The notes below the pieces were generated by a model. That model was not told the origin of the DNA. It did no database searches and saw only the letters and a list, made by a program, of their open reading frames with translations. A stretch of DNA of 10,877 nucleotides, from contig WVZU01000087.1 of assembly GCA_011772275.1 (NCBI GenBank), forward strand, positions 1 to 10,877. The letters are read 5' to 3'. Shown piece by piece: positions 1 through 5,802 of this stretch (its first letter is position 1; the number at the start of each line of letters is the position of its first letter). The translations under genes and the position numbers were made by a program. This stretch comes from Planctomycetales bacterium. Its GTDB lineage: Bacteria > Planctomycetota > Planctomycetia > Pirellulales > UBA7805.

Positions 1-60
1 TCAACGGTAGAGCCACAGCCTTCCAAGCTGAAGACGAGGGTTCGACTCCCTTCACCCGCT
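1..60 (+). tRNA. tRNA-Gly(TCC), 5' truncated by the window edge
   Basis: This is the 3' part of a tRNA; roughly the first 11 bases lie outside the window. The seven-base anticodon loop at 20-26 reads CTTCCAA, placing anticodon TCC at 22-24, which reads the glycine codon GGA. The T-arm contains GGTTCGACTCC. The acceptor 3' strand CACCCGC is at 53-59 and the discriminator base is T60, as usual for tRNA-Gly. No CCA follows, so the 3' end must be added enzymatically. A Gly(TCC)-Thr(GGT) pair ahead of tuf matches the order glyT-thrT-tufB known from E. coli. Confidence 0.93.
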
Positions 61-124
61 TTGAGTTGATGAGAGGAACTTTGGCAGCAGGGATCAGAAG
101 CCAGGGGTCAACAGTCAGCAGGAA

Positions 125-143
125 GGGCCCGTGAGCCGGGCCC
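125..143 (+). other. GC-rich stem-loop between the two tRNAs
   Basis: Perfect 7-bp arms GGGCCCG (125-131) and CGGGCCC (137-143) enclose the loop TGAGC. No T-run follows, so it is not a standard intrinsic terminator. It could be a processing or pausing structure in a tRNA-tuf transcript. The pairing is seen directly; the role is inferred. The rest of the 114-base spacer between the tRNAs shows nothing I can interpret. Confidence 0.5.
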
Positions 144-174
144 CCTGGCGAGGATCTTTGGCTGTCTGGTGACT

Positions 175-247
175 GCTGCTGTAGCTCAGTTGGTAGAGCA
201 CGTCCTTGGTAAGGACGAGGTCATGGGTTCGAGTCCCATCAGCAGCT
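175..247 (+). tRNA. tRNA-Thr(GGT)
   Basis: This is a complete 73-base tRNA. Acceptor strands GCTGCTG (175-181) and CAGCAGC (240-246) pair perfectly, and the discriminator is T247. The D-arm begins GCTCAGTTGG. The anticodon stem CGTCC/GGACG encloses the loop TTGGTAA, giving anticodon GGT at 208-210, which reads the threonine codon ACC. The T-loop motif GGTTCGAGTCC is present. The genomic sequence continues TGC after the discriminator, so CCA is not encoded. It sits 132 bases upstream of tuf and may share its transcript. Confidence 0.97.
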
Positions 248-315
248 TGCCTGCAGATTCAAATTGGCAGATGGAATTGGACGGGATGGAGACAGGTTGT
301 CGTGCCCTGCTTGGT

Positions 316-328
316 TTTCGCAGCGAAA
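316..328 (+). other. Small stem-loop in the tuf leader
   Basis: Arms TTTCG (316-320) and CGAAA (324-328) pair around the triloop CAG, and an A/T-rich stretch with several T-runs follows (330-352). It is weak as a terminator because the stem is short and A/T-rich. It may instead be an element of the tuf 5' leader. No convincing -35/-10 pair was found between tRNA-Thr and tuf. Confidence 0.3.
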
Positions 329-379
329 CATTTTCAGGAAATTTTGTTTTAACGATGCCGTAAATACGAGGACGCATTC

Positions 380-1579
380 ATGGCTAAGGAGACTTTCGAA
401 CGTAAGAAGCCCCATGTGAACGTGGGTACGATTGGGCATATTGACCACGGCAAAACGACATTGACGGGCGCTATTTTGGCGGTTCAGGGCAAGAAGGGGA
501 TGGCTCAGTTCAAGTCATACGCCGACATTGCCAAGGGTGGTACGGTGCGGGATGAAACGAAAACGGTCACGATTGCCGTGTCGCACGTCGAATACGAGAC
601 GGCCGATCGTCACTATGCGCACATCGACTGCCCCGGCCACGCGGACTTTATCAAGAACATGATCACCGGTGCCGCTCAGATGGATGGCGCGATCCTGGTC
701 GTTTCCGCCGCCGACGGCCCGATGCCGCAGACGCGGGAACACGTCCTCTTGGCTCGTCAGGTCAACGTCCCCTCGATTGTCGTGTTCTTGAACAAATGCG
801 ATTTGGTGGATGACCCCGAGCTGTTGGATCTGGTCGAAATGGAGATCCGGGAACTGCTGGAAAACAACGACTTTCCCGGCGACGAAATCCCGATCATTCG
901 GGGCGCCTCCAAGCCGGCCTATGACAACCCCGAGGATCCCGAATCGATCAAGTGTATTGAAGAGCTGTTGGATGCGATTGACAGCTATATTCCCGAGCCG
1001 ACCCGGGAAACGGACAAGCCGCTATTGATGGCGGTGGAAGACGTGTTCTCCATTGAGGGGCGGGGTACGGTGGCGACCGGGCGTATTGAGCGCGGCAAGG
1101 TGACGGTCGGGGATGAGATCGAAATTGTCGGGCTGACCGAGCAGTCGCGGAAGACGGTGTGCACCGGCGTGGAGATGTTCAACAAGACCCTCGACGAAGG
1201 GCTTGCCGGCGACAACGTGGGGATGCTGTTGCGAGGAATCAAGCGCGACGAGATTGAGCGCGGTCAGGTGCTGGCCAAGCCCGGCAGCATTACGCCGCAT
1301 ACGCAATTTGAAGCAGAGATTTATGTGTTGAGCAAGGAGGAGGGGGGGCGTCACACGCCGTTTTTCAGCGGCTACCGGCCGCAGTTCTATTTCCGCACGA
1401 CCGACGTCACCGGAACAGCCAATCTGGCCGGCGGGGCGGAAATGTGTATGCCGGGTGACAACGCGAAGCTGAACGTGGAATTGCAAAAGCCGATTGCCAT
1501 CGACGAGGGAGTGCGGTTCGCGATCCGCGAAGGTGGAAAGACGGTCGGTCGGGGCATCGTCAGTAAGATCGTGGCCTAA
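380..1579 (+). CDS. tuf: Elongation factor Tu (EF-Tu)
   Basis: This GTPase carries aminoacyl-tRNA to the ribosomal A site. At 399 residues it has the normal family length. The ATG follows a GAGGA ribosome-binding site at 368-372. The P-loop GHIDHGKT is at 19-26, DCPGH (G3) at 83-87 with catalytic His87, and NKCD (G4) at 138-141. Domain 2 contains [14 protein letters not shown], and domain 3 contains [19 protein letters not shown]. Two signature sites deviate. The switch I motif RGITI reads KTVTI (61-65), although its metal-binding Thr is kept as Thr64. The G5 motif SAL reads ASK (176-178). The loop between the P-loop and switch I is two residues longer than in E. coli by hand alignment. The reading frame is intact and the rest is canonical, so the gene looks functional and lineage-specific. 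tRNA-Trp follows 18 bases downstream. Confidence 0.99.
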   Translation: MAKETFERKKPHVNVGTIGHIDHGKTTLTGAILAVQGKKGMAQFKSYADIAKGGTVRDETKTVTIAVSHVEYETADRHYAHIDCPGHADFIKNMITGAAQMDGAILVVSAADGPMPQTREHVLLARQVNVPSIVVFLNKCDLVDDPELLDLVEMEIRELLENNDFPGDEIPIIRGASKPAYDNPEDPESIKCIEELLDAIDSYIPEPTRETDKPLLMAVEDVFSIEGRGTVATGRIERGKVTVGDEIEIVGLTEQSRKTVCTGVEMFNKTLDEGLAGDNVGMLLRGIKRDEIERGQVLAKPGSITPHTQFEAEIYVLSKEEGGRHTPFFSGYRPQFYFRTTDVTGTANLAGGAEMCMPGDNAKLNVELQKPIAIDEGVRFAIREGGKTVGRGIVSKIVA

Positions 1580-1597
1580 CAGGAGCAGTATTTGCGG

Positions 1598-1673
1598 AGG
1601 GGTGTAGCTCAATTGGCAGAGCGCCGGTCTCCAAAACCGGAGGTTGCGAGTTCGATTCCCGCCGCCCCTGCCA
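1598..1673 (+). tRNA. tRNA-Trp(CCA) with encoded 3' CCA
   Basis: Acceptor strands AGGGGTG (1598-1604) and CGCCCCT (1663-1669) pair with a single T-G wobble. The discriminator is G1670 and CCA is encoded at 1671-1673. The anticodon stem CCGGT/ACCGG encloses the loop CTCCAAA, giving anticodon CCA at 1631-1633, which reads UGG. The T-arm motif AGTTCGATTCC is present. The other two tRNAs of the window lack an encoded CCA. A tRNA-Trp next to secE-nusG is a common arrangement in bacteria. Confidence 0.97.
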
Positions 1674-1678
1674 TTTTC

Positions 1679-1738
1679 GCCGCCAGGCGGGGAGGCGGCT
1701 CGAGCGGATTCGCTTGAGTACCCTCTCCTACTGGCGGC
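1679..1738 (+). promoter_or_regulatory. Structured RNA leader between tRNA-Trp and secE, possibly two alternative folds
   Basis: GCCGCCAG (1679-1686) pairs perfectly with CTGGCGGC (1731-1738). That stem encloses an 8-bp hairpin of CTCGAGCG (1699-1706) with CGCTTGAG (1711-1718), which has one G-U pair and a GATT loop. The first six bases of the 5' arm can instead pair with GGCGGC (1694-1699) around a 9-base loop, so the two states exclude each other. No T-run follows. The pairings are seen; a regulatory or tRNA-processing role is inference. Confidence 0.4.
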
Positions 1739-1772
1739 CTCGTAATCCTTCCCGAAAACGAACAACAACACA

Positions 1773-2240
1773 GTGTCCACGGCGAAAACCAAACCGGCTG
1801 CCGGTAAACCTCGCACCGCGGAAAGAGGTCCCCTGGGCTCGTTCGTCCAAAACCTCCTGCGGGCCGCGGTCTACAAACGCAACCAAGGGCGGATCACTCG
1901 CCAAGTTACCTTCGCCGCAGTCGCCATCACCTTTGCGCTCGGCGCATGGAGCCTCAGCAACCTGGCAAACCCCAATGAAATGACCATGGTTTTCGCCCTC
2001 CCCGCCGTGATTGTCGCCGCCGGTAGCTGGATCGCTTATCGCATCGTCAACTGGCCCGGCTTCGCCGATTTTTTGATTTCGGTCGAGGCGGAGATGAGCA
2101 AGGTGTCGTGGCCCACTCGGACCGAGCTGATCCGCGGTTCGGTCGTCGTTCTAATTACAATCGCATCGTTGGCCGTCTTCCTGTACTCCTTCGACCTGCT
2201 GTGGACGTTTGTTTTTCAACGATTGGGGGTGCTGAGCTAA
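1773..2240 (+). CDS. secE: Preprotein translocase subunit SecE, three-helix form
   Basis: SecE clamps SecY in the SecYEG protein-export channel of the inner membrane. The conserved core is an amphipathic helix followed by a membrane helix: VEAEMSKVSWPTRTEL around 104-119, with the hallmark V-WP-E residues, then a hydrophobic segment at about 123-148. Two more hydrophobic stretches lie upstream, at about 46-62 and 71-92, after a basic N-terminus. The 155-residue protein therefore resembles the three-helix SecE of E. coli rather than the single-helix, roughly 60-residue form of many bacteria. The start is GTG. An in-frame TAA lies at 1743-1745 and no other start codon falls between it and 1773, so this start is well supported although I see no Shine-Dalgarno. 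nusG follows, as in most bacteria. Confidence 0.95.
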   Translation: MSTAKTKPAAGKPRTAERGPLGSFVQNLLRAAVYKRNQGRITRQVTFAAVAITFALGAWSLSNLANPNEMTMVFALPAVIVAAGSWIAYRIVNWPGFADFLISVEAEMSKVSWPTRTELIRGSVVVLITIASLAVFLYSFDLLWTFVFQRLGVLS

Positions 2241-2309
2241 CAAGCGATCAGAAAAAAAACCGCCAGGCCCCCGCCAACCTGCCGAACGGGGGACGGCAGC
2301 CGAACGGCC

Positions 2310-2460
2310 AGGCTTGACCACCACGGCCAGACAGGCTGACAAGCTGAGAGACATGGCCAGACAGAGATGGCCAAGCAGACGAGATCAGACAAACATGGCC
2401 AGAAGCGCAAACCGGCAGACAGGCAAACCGAGAAACTGACAAGCAGACAAGCAAGGGTGG
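2310..2460 (+). repeat. Degenerate GGCCAGACAG / CAGACA(A/G)GC repeats across the nusG start
   Basis: GGCCAGACAG occurs at 2325-2334 and 2355-2364, exactly 30 bases apart. ACATGGCCAGA occurs at 2351-2361 and 2393-2403, 42 bases apart. Between and after them are many variants of GACAAGC, CAGACAGGC and CAGACAAGC, up to about 2455. The tract covers the end of the secE-nusG spacer and the first 30 or so codons of nusG, which explains the K/R/Q/T-rich start of that protein. It has no even period and is not CRISPR-like; origin by local duplication is inferred. Confidence 0.6.
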
Positions 2461-3329
2461 CACCATTGGTCGAAAAATCCGATCAAGCAACTGAACAGAC
2501 CGAACTGCCGGCTGCCGACCAGTCGCGCCGAGGCGCTGCCGCTACGCAGGCCGTGCCCTCCCAACCGCCCGGCGGCGATCCGGCAGCGGACCACCCGGCG
2601 GAGGTGAATCCGGCCGGCCAAGATGTGGCCGCCCAGGGAGAAAATGCCGAACCGGAAGTCGCGCAGTGGGCTGACGAGTCCGACCTGGCCAGCCAGGATG
2701 CGGAAAGTGCCGCCGGGGAGATGGAGGACGATCGCGAAAACGTCGCTCCTCTGGAAGAGGCGGTGGCCGAAGAGCCCCAGCCGTCCGGCGAAGAGAAAAA
2801 GTTCGATTGGTACATTCTGAAGGTGCAGAGCAACCGGGAGGACTCTATTGCTCAGGCCCTCCGCCGTCGCGTGAAAGTGGCCGGGGTGGAAGACCACTTT
2901 GCAGAGATTATCGTCCCGGTCGAGATGGTGACGGAATTAAAGGGTGGCAAAAAAAAGGTCGTCAAACGCAAGCTCTACCCGGGCTACATTGTCGTCAACA
3001 TGGCGATCAACGAAGAAACCTGGTTCCTCGTCCGCGAGACCCCCGGCATTGGCGACTTCACCGGTTCCGCCGGGCGGCCCACCCCCATGTTGCCCCACGA
3101 GGTCGCCCGGATTGTTCCCAAGGACGAGGATGTCGAGGCGGAAGAACCAAAACTGCAGATACCGGTCAGTATCGGGGAACGGGTCAAAATCAATGAAGGA
3201 ACCTTTGAAAATTTTGAAGGCGAAGTCGACACGATTGACACCACCAATGGCCGGGTCACGGTCATGATCAACATCTTTGGCCGTTCCACGCCGGTGGAAT
3301 TGGAGTACTGGCAAGTGGAGAAACTGTAG
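2367..3329 (+). CDS. nusG: Transcription termination/antitermination factor NusG with a long N-terminal extension
   Basis: NusG binds the RNA polymerase clamp, and its KOW domain contacts Rho or ribosomal protein S10. The NGN domain starts at [13 protein letters not shown] (146-158), contains [13 protein letters not shown] (200-212) and ends near 254. The KOW domain begins at about 265 and contains [18 protein letters not shown]. These two domains account for about 175 residues, the normal NusG size. The first 145 residues are extra: about 33 are basic and repeat-derived, and the rest are acidic, A/E/P/Q-rich and probably disordered. The ATG at 2367 has no clear ribosome-binding site. A TTG at 2466, five bases after AAGGGTGG, is an alternative that would drop the basic part only. 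Most of the acidic tail would remain either way. The protein is certain; the exact start is not. Confidence 0.93.
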   Translation: MAKQTRSDKHGQKRKPADRQTEKLTSRQARVAPLVEKSDQATEQTELPAADQSRRGAAATQAVPSQPPGGDPAADHPAEVNPAGQDVAAQGENAEPEVAQWADESDLASQDAESAAGEMEDDRENVAPLEEAVAEEPQPSGEEKKFDWYILKVQSNREDSIAQALRRRVKVAGVEDHFAEIIVPVEMVTELKGGKKKVVKRKLYPGYIVVNMAINEETWFLVRETPGIGDFTGSAGRPTPMLPHEVARIVPKDEDVEAEEPKLQIPVSIGERVKINEGTFENFEGEVDTIDTTNGRVTVMINIFGRSTPVELEYWQVEKL

Positions 3330-3406
3330 GCCTGCAAGCTAGACGACGTCAGCAGCCGGTCGGCAGCTGGGAATTTTGGGAAGAGCAATTCGGGAAAATC
3401 GCAATC

Positions 3407-3838
3407 ATGGCCAAGCAACTTGTCGAGCGTGTCAAGTTTCAAGTACCGGGTGGACAGGCCACGCCGGCCCCGCCCGTCGGTACCGCCCTGGGACGCTTTG
3501 GTGTGAATCTGGGGCAGTTTGTCCAGCAATTCAACGACCGCACGAAGGATGCGGGCGGCATGCCGATTCCGGTCGTCGTCAGTGTGTACAGCGACCGCAG
3601 CTTTGATTTCGTCACCAAAAGCCCGCCGGCAGCCGCCCTTTTGAAAAAGGCCGCCGGGATTGCCAAAGGTTCCGGAGTACCCAACAAGGAAAAAGTCGGC
3701 ACCGTCACCTCCGCCCAAATCGAGGATATTGTCAAACAGAAACTGAACGACCTGAATGCCAGCGATATGGAAAATGCCAAGCGGCTGATCGAAGGCACGG
3801 CGCGCAGTATGGGCCTGGAAGTGGAAGAGGGGGTTTAA
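3407..3838 (+). CDS. rplK: 50S ribosomal protein L11
   Basis: L11 binds 23S rRNA at the GTPase-associated centre and forms the base of the L7/L12 stalk. Its length of 143 residues is typical. The N-terminal domain contains the proline-rich [11 protein letters not shown] (19-29), then GVN and the loop region [18 protein letters not shown]. The C-terminal rRNA-binding domain (about 72-143) contains [23 protein letters not shown] and [10 protein letters not shown]. The usual PVGPALG motif reads PVGTALG, with Thr at 26. No strong Shine-Dalgarno precedes the ATG; GGGA lies about a dozen bases upstream. The gap to nusG is 77 bases. In E. coli, L1 represses rplK-rplA by binding the rplK leader; I could not identify such a site here. 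Confidence 0.98.
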   Translation: MAKQLVERVKFQVPGGQATPAPPVGTALGRFGVNLGQFVQQFNDRTKDAGGMPIPVVVSVYSDRSFDFVTKSPPAAALLKKAAGIAKGSGVPNKEKVGTVTSAQIEDIVKQKLNDLNASDMENAKRLIEGTARSMGLEVEEGV

Positions 3839-3938
3839 GGGCTTGAACGATCAACCCGGCCGGCGAGCCGCCTGAGGATCCCCCCGCCAAACACCGCCAG
3901 GCTGCTCGACCTTTTCCTGTAACAAACACCAAAGAACG

Positions 3939-4619
3939 ATGGCAAAGAAATCCAAACGCATGACCAGCTTGACGACCAAGGTCAAGGATAAGGGCCCCCT
4001 GACCGTGGCCGAAGCCGTGGCGATCCTGAAAGGTTTCGAGCGGACGAAATTTGACCAGTCGGTCGAGATCGCGGTTCGCCTGGGGATCGATGCCAAGCAG
4101 GCGGATCAGATTGTCCGCGGTTCGATCGTGCTGCCCAACGGGATTGGCAAGACCAAACGCGTGGTGGTCTTCGCCAGGGGGCCGGCCGCCGATGAAGCGC
4201 AGCAGGCCGGCGCGGACGAAGTCGGAGCCGAAGAGCTTGCCGAAAAAATCAAAGGAGGATGGTTGGACTTCGACGCCTGCGTGGCCACGCCCGACATGAT
4301 GAAGTTGGTCGGACCGCTGGGTCGGCAGCTGGGACCACGCGGGTTGATGCCCACCCCCAAAGCCGGCTCGGTGACTACAGAAGTCGGCAAAGTCGTCCGC
4401 GAGTACAAGGCGGGCAAGGTGGAATTCCGTAATGACGCGGGCGGCATTGTGCACGCCGTGGTCGGCAAGCTCTCCTTCGAAGCGCAACAGCTGGAGGAAA
4501 ACCTCCAGGCATTTATTGATCACATCGTCCACATGAAACCCGCCTCGGTGAAAGGCCAGTACATCAAAGGGGTGGCGATCAGCGCGACCATGACCCCCGC
4601 CGTTCGCATCGCCGCCTGA
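3939..4619 (+). CDS. rplA: 50S ribosomal protein L1
   Basis: L1 forms the mobile stalk beside the E site and helps release deacylated tRNA; in many bacteria it also represses its own operon. The 226-residue length is close to the roughly 230 usual for bacteria. The L1 signature [15 protein letters not shown] is at 131-145, preceded by the conserved [32 protein letters not shown] (163-177) and the C-terminal [20 protein letters not shown] (199-218) are also canonical. The ATG follows a run with no evident Shine-Dalgarno. The 99-base gap after rplK holds GC-rich sequence with no terminator that I can see. Only 23 bases separate it from rplJ. Confidence 0.98.
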   Translation: MAKKSKRMTSLTTKVKDKGPLTVAEAVAILKGFERTKFDQSVEIAVRLGIDAKQADQIVRGSIVLPNGIGKTKRVVVFARGPAADEAQQAGADEVGAEELAEKIKGGWLDFDACVATPDMMKLVGPLGRQLGPRGLMPTPKAGSVTTEVGKVVREYKAGKVEFRNDAGGIVHAVVGKLSFEAQQLEENLQAFIDHIVHMKPASVKGQYIKGVAISATMTPAVRIAA

Positions 4620-4622
4620 AAA

Positions 4623-4646
4623 ATGAGCGAAACATTTGATTTATGA
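4623..4646 (+). other. Seven-codon mini-ORF (MSETFDL) overlapping the rplJ start
   Basis: ATG at 4623 is followed by six sense codons and a TGA at 4644-4646. The TGA overlaps the rplJ ATG (4643-4645) in an ATGA junction, the arrangement typical of translational coupling. It begins three bases after the rplA stop. It has no clear ribosome-binding site, and neither does rplJ. A comparable 7-codon ORF sits before rpoC. It may be chance. Confidence 0.3.
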
Positions 4647-5188
4647 GCAAGTACCTTAAGAACCTGATCAGCCAGGAACTGGCCACTCGGCTGCAGGGGA
4701 TCCAGGATGCCGTGCTGGTCAAAGTCGTCGGCCTGGACGCCAACCAGACCATGACGTTGCGGCGGACCCTCCGCGAAAAAGAGATTCACTTGATGGTGGT
4801 CAAAAACAGTTTGGCCCGCCGAGCGACCGAGGGGACTGAGCTTTCGGCAGCTTTCGAAAACGTGGAAGGCCCCGTGGCAATTGTCTGGGGCAGCGAAGAT
4901 GTCGTTTCCTTGTCGAAGGAAATCGTACGGATCTCGGGCGAAAAAGAGTACGAGGGTTTCGTTCCGCGGGGCGGAGTGATGGACGGGGAGGCCCTCACAC
5001 CGGAAAAAGTCGTGCAGGTCAGTAAGTGGCCGTCGCGCGAGGAACAGTTGAGCATTCTGGTGGGACAGATCCTGGGGCCGGGCGGCACGCTGGCCGCCCA
5101 GCTGATCGGCCCCGGCGGGACGCTGGCCAGCCAGATCGAACAGAAGGCCGAGCCAGACAAAGCCGAGCCAGACAAAGAGGGGGAATAA
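4643..5188 (+). CDS. rplJ: 50S ribosomal protein L10 with a repeat-bearing C-terminus
   Basis: L10 anchors the L7/L12 dimers of the ribosomal stalk: its N-terminal domain binds 23S rRNA beside L11, and its C-terminal helix binds L12. The conserved rRNA-binding part covers about 1-125 and includes HLMVVKNSLARRA (49-61), GPVAIVWGSEDVV and VPRGGVMDGEALT. After SKWPSREEQLSILV (127-140) come two 11-residue repeats, QILGPGGTLAA (142-152) and QLIGPGGTLAS (153-163), and then a charged tail with AEPDK twice. The Gly-Pro-rich repeats stand where most L10 proteins carry the L12-binding helix. The length of 181 is slightly above the usual 165-175. No Shine-Dalgarno is visible; the ATG overlaps the stop of a 7-codon mini-ORF. 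Confidence 0.97.
   Translation: MSKYLKNLISQELATRLQGIQDAVLVKVVGLDANQTMTLRRTLREKEIHLMVVKNSLARRATEGTELSAAFENVEGPVAIVWGSEDVVSLSKEIVRISGEKEYEGFVPRGGVMDGEALTPEKVVQVSKWPSREEQLSILVGQILGPGGTLAAQLIGPGGTLASQIEQKAEPDKAEPDKEGE
5147..5176 (+). repeat. Perfect 15-bp tandem duplication near the 3' end of rplJ
   Basis: GCCGAGCCAGACAAA occurs twice in direct succession (5147-5161 and 5162-5176), encoding AEPDK-AEPDK in the L10 tail. Perfect identity at synonymous positions suggests a recent in-frame duplication by slippage. Confidence 0.9.
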
Positions 5189-5232
5189 AAAGCCCCGGCG
5201 GGCAAAGCGGCAAATGTCACGCGTAGTGCAAC

Positions 5233-5251
5233 CATCACGCAGAGGGTGATG
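5233..5251 (+). other. Weak stem-loop in the rplJ-rplL spacer
   Basis: CATCAC (5233-5238) pairs with GTGATG (5246-5251) around a 7-base loop, and a T-rich stretch (ATTTCTTCATTTTGG) follows about eight bases later. The stem is short. The 145-base spacer is longer than neighbouring gaps and could house an mRNA processing or attenuation site. I see nothing else in it. Confidence 0.3.
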
Positions 5252-5333
5252 AACAAATTCATTTCTTCATTTTGGTTTGCTTCAACCGGCCACGCGCCAA
5301 GTTGAAGCTCGTCGAGAAAGGGCGAAAAAAGCA

Positions 5334-5753
5334 ATGTCAGAAGAAGCAACCGCCACCATGGAATACGCCGACGCCACGAAAAAGCTGGGCGACGCCATCG
5401 TCCAACTCAGCTTGAAAGAGGCGAAGGAGTTGAGCGACTACTTGGAGAACGAGCACGGCATCAAGGCCGCGGCGGGCGGCGGCATGATCATGGCCGCGCC
5501 AGGCGCCGGCGGTGGCGAGGCGGCTGCAGCCGAGGAGGAAAAGACGGAGTTTGATGTCGTCCTGGAAAGTTTTGGCGACAAAAAAATCGGTGTCATCAAG
5601 GAAGTCCGCGCCCTGACCGGGCTGGGGCTGAAAGAAGCCAAGGAACTGGTAGAAGGTGTACCCAACAAGGTCAAGGAAGGCGTTTCCAAAGAGGATGCCG
5701 AAGCGGCCAAAGCCAAGCTGGAGGAAGCTGGCGCCACCGTTTCAATTAAGTAA
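5334..5753 (+). CDS. rplL: 50S ribosomal protein L7/L12
   Basis: L7/L12 is the multicopy stalk protein that recruits EF-Tu, EF-G and IF2 and stimulates their GTPase activity. The N-terminal dimerisation and L10-binding domain is about 10-45 ([20 protein letters not shown]). A flexible Gly/Ala-rich hinge at about 45-69 follows. The C-terminal domain runs from [16 protein letters not shown] and contains the canonical factor-binding helix [16 protein letters not shown] (95-110). ATG at 5334 gives 139 residues, near the usual 120-130. An in-frame TTG at 5277 would add 19 atypical basic residues and is rejected; ATG at 5358 is another possibility. A weak AAAGGG lies about a dozen bases upstream of the chosen start. 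The hinge is richer in glycine than is typical. Confidence 0.97.
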   Translation: MSEEATATMEYADATKKLGDAIVQLSLKEAKELSDYLENEHGIKAAAGGGMIMAAPGAGGGEAAAAEEEKTEFDVVLESFGDKKIGVIKEVRALTGLGLKEAKELVEGVPNKVKEGVSKEDAEAAKAKLEEAGATVSIK

Positions 5754-5774
5754 GACCTGCGCGAAACCACCCTG

Positions 5775-5802
5775 GCAGCGTGTCGCTGCGAACCGTCCGG
5801 TT
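5775..5802 (+). promoter_or_regulatory. Tandem stem-loops just after rplL; possible attenuator or processing site
   Basis: GCAGCG (5775-5780) pairs perfectly with CGCTGC (5784-5789) around TGT. Immediately after, AACC (5791-5794) pairs with GGTT (5799-5802), followed by TGTT. They lie 21 bases after the rplL stop, within the 266-base rplL-rpoB gap. In E. coli this gap holds an attenuator and an RNase III site that lower rpoBC expression relative to the ribosomal genes. The T-run is too weak to call an intrinsic terminator. The rest of the gap (5806-6006) holds a small ACGC/GCGT hairpin at 5852-5863 and no gene. Confidence 0.4.

Noticed and set aside
355..363. ATG-CCG-TAA micro-ORF before tuf
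   Set aside because: It has only two codons, no ribosome-binding site, and is easily due to chance.
186..377. Small minus-strand ORF over tRNA-Thr
   Set aside because: It is simply the antisense of the tRNA (GLEPMTSSLPRTCSTN) plus the spacer.
1022..1816. 264-codon minus-strand ORF opposite tuf, tRNA-Trp and the secE start
   Set aside because: It is antisense to EF-Tu and to tRNA-Trp; its GGNRTRNLRFWRPALCQLSYTP stretch is the antisense of the tRNA, a common spurious annotation.
2353..2440. Alternative ORF from ATG 2353 in another frame
   Set aside because: It stops after about 28 codons, encodes only repeat-derived residues and shares no frame with nusG.
2310..2460. CRISPR array or insertion-sequence end in the repeat tract
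   Set aside because: Repeats are short, degenerate and irregularly spaced, with no spacers, terminal inverted repeats or transposase.
5277..5333. TTG start upstream of rplL
   Set aside because: It would add a 19-residue basic segment unlike any L7/L12, lacks a good ribosome-binding site, and the ATG at 5334 gives the expected length.
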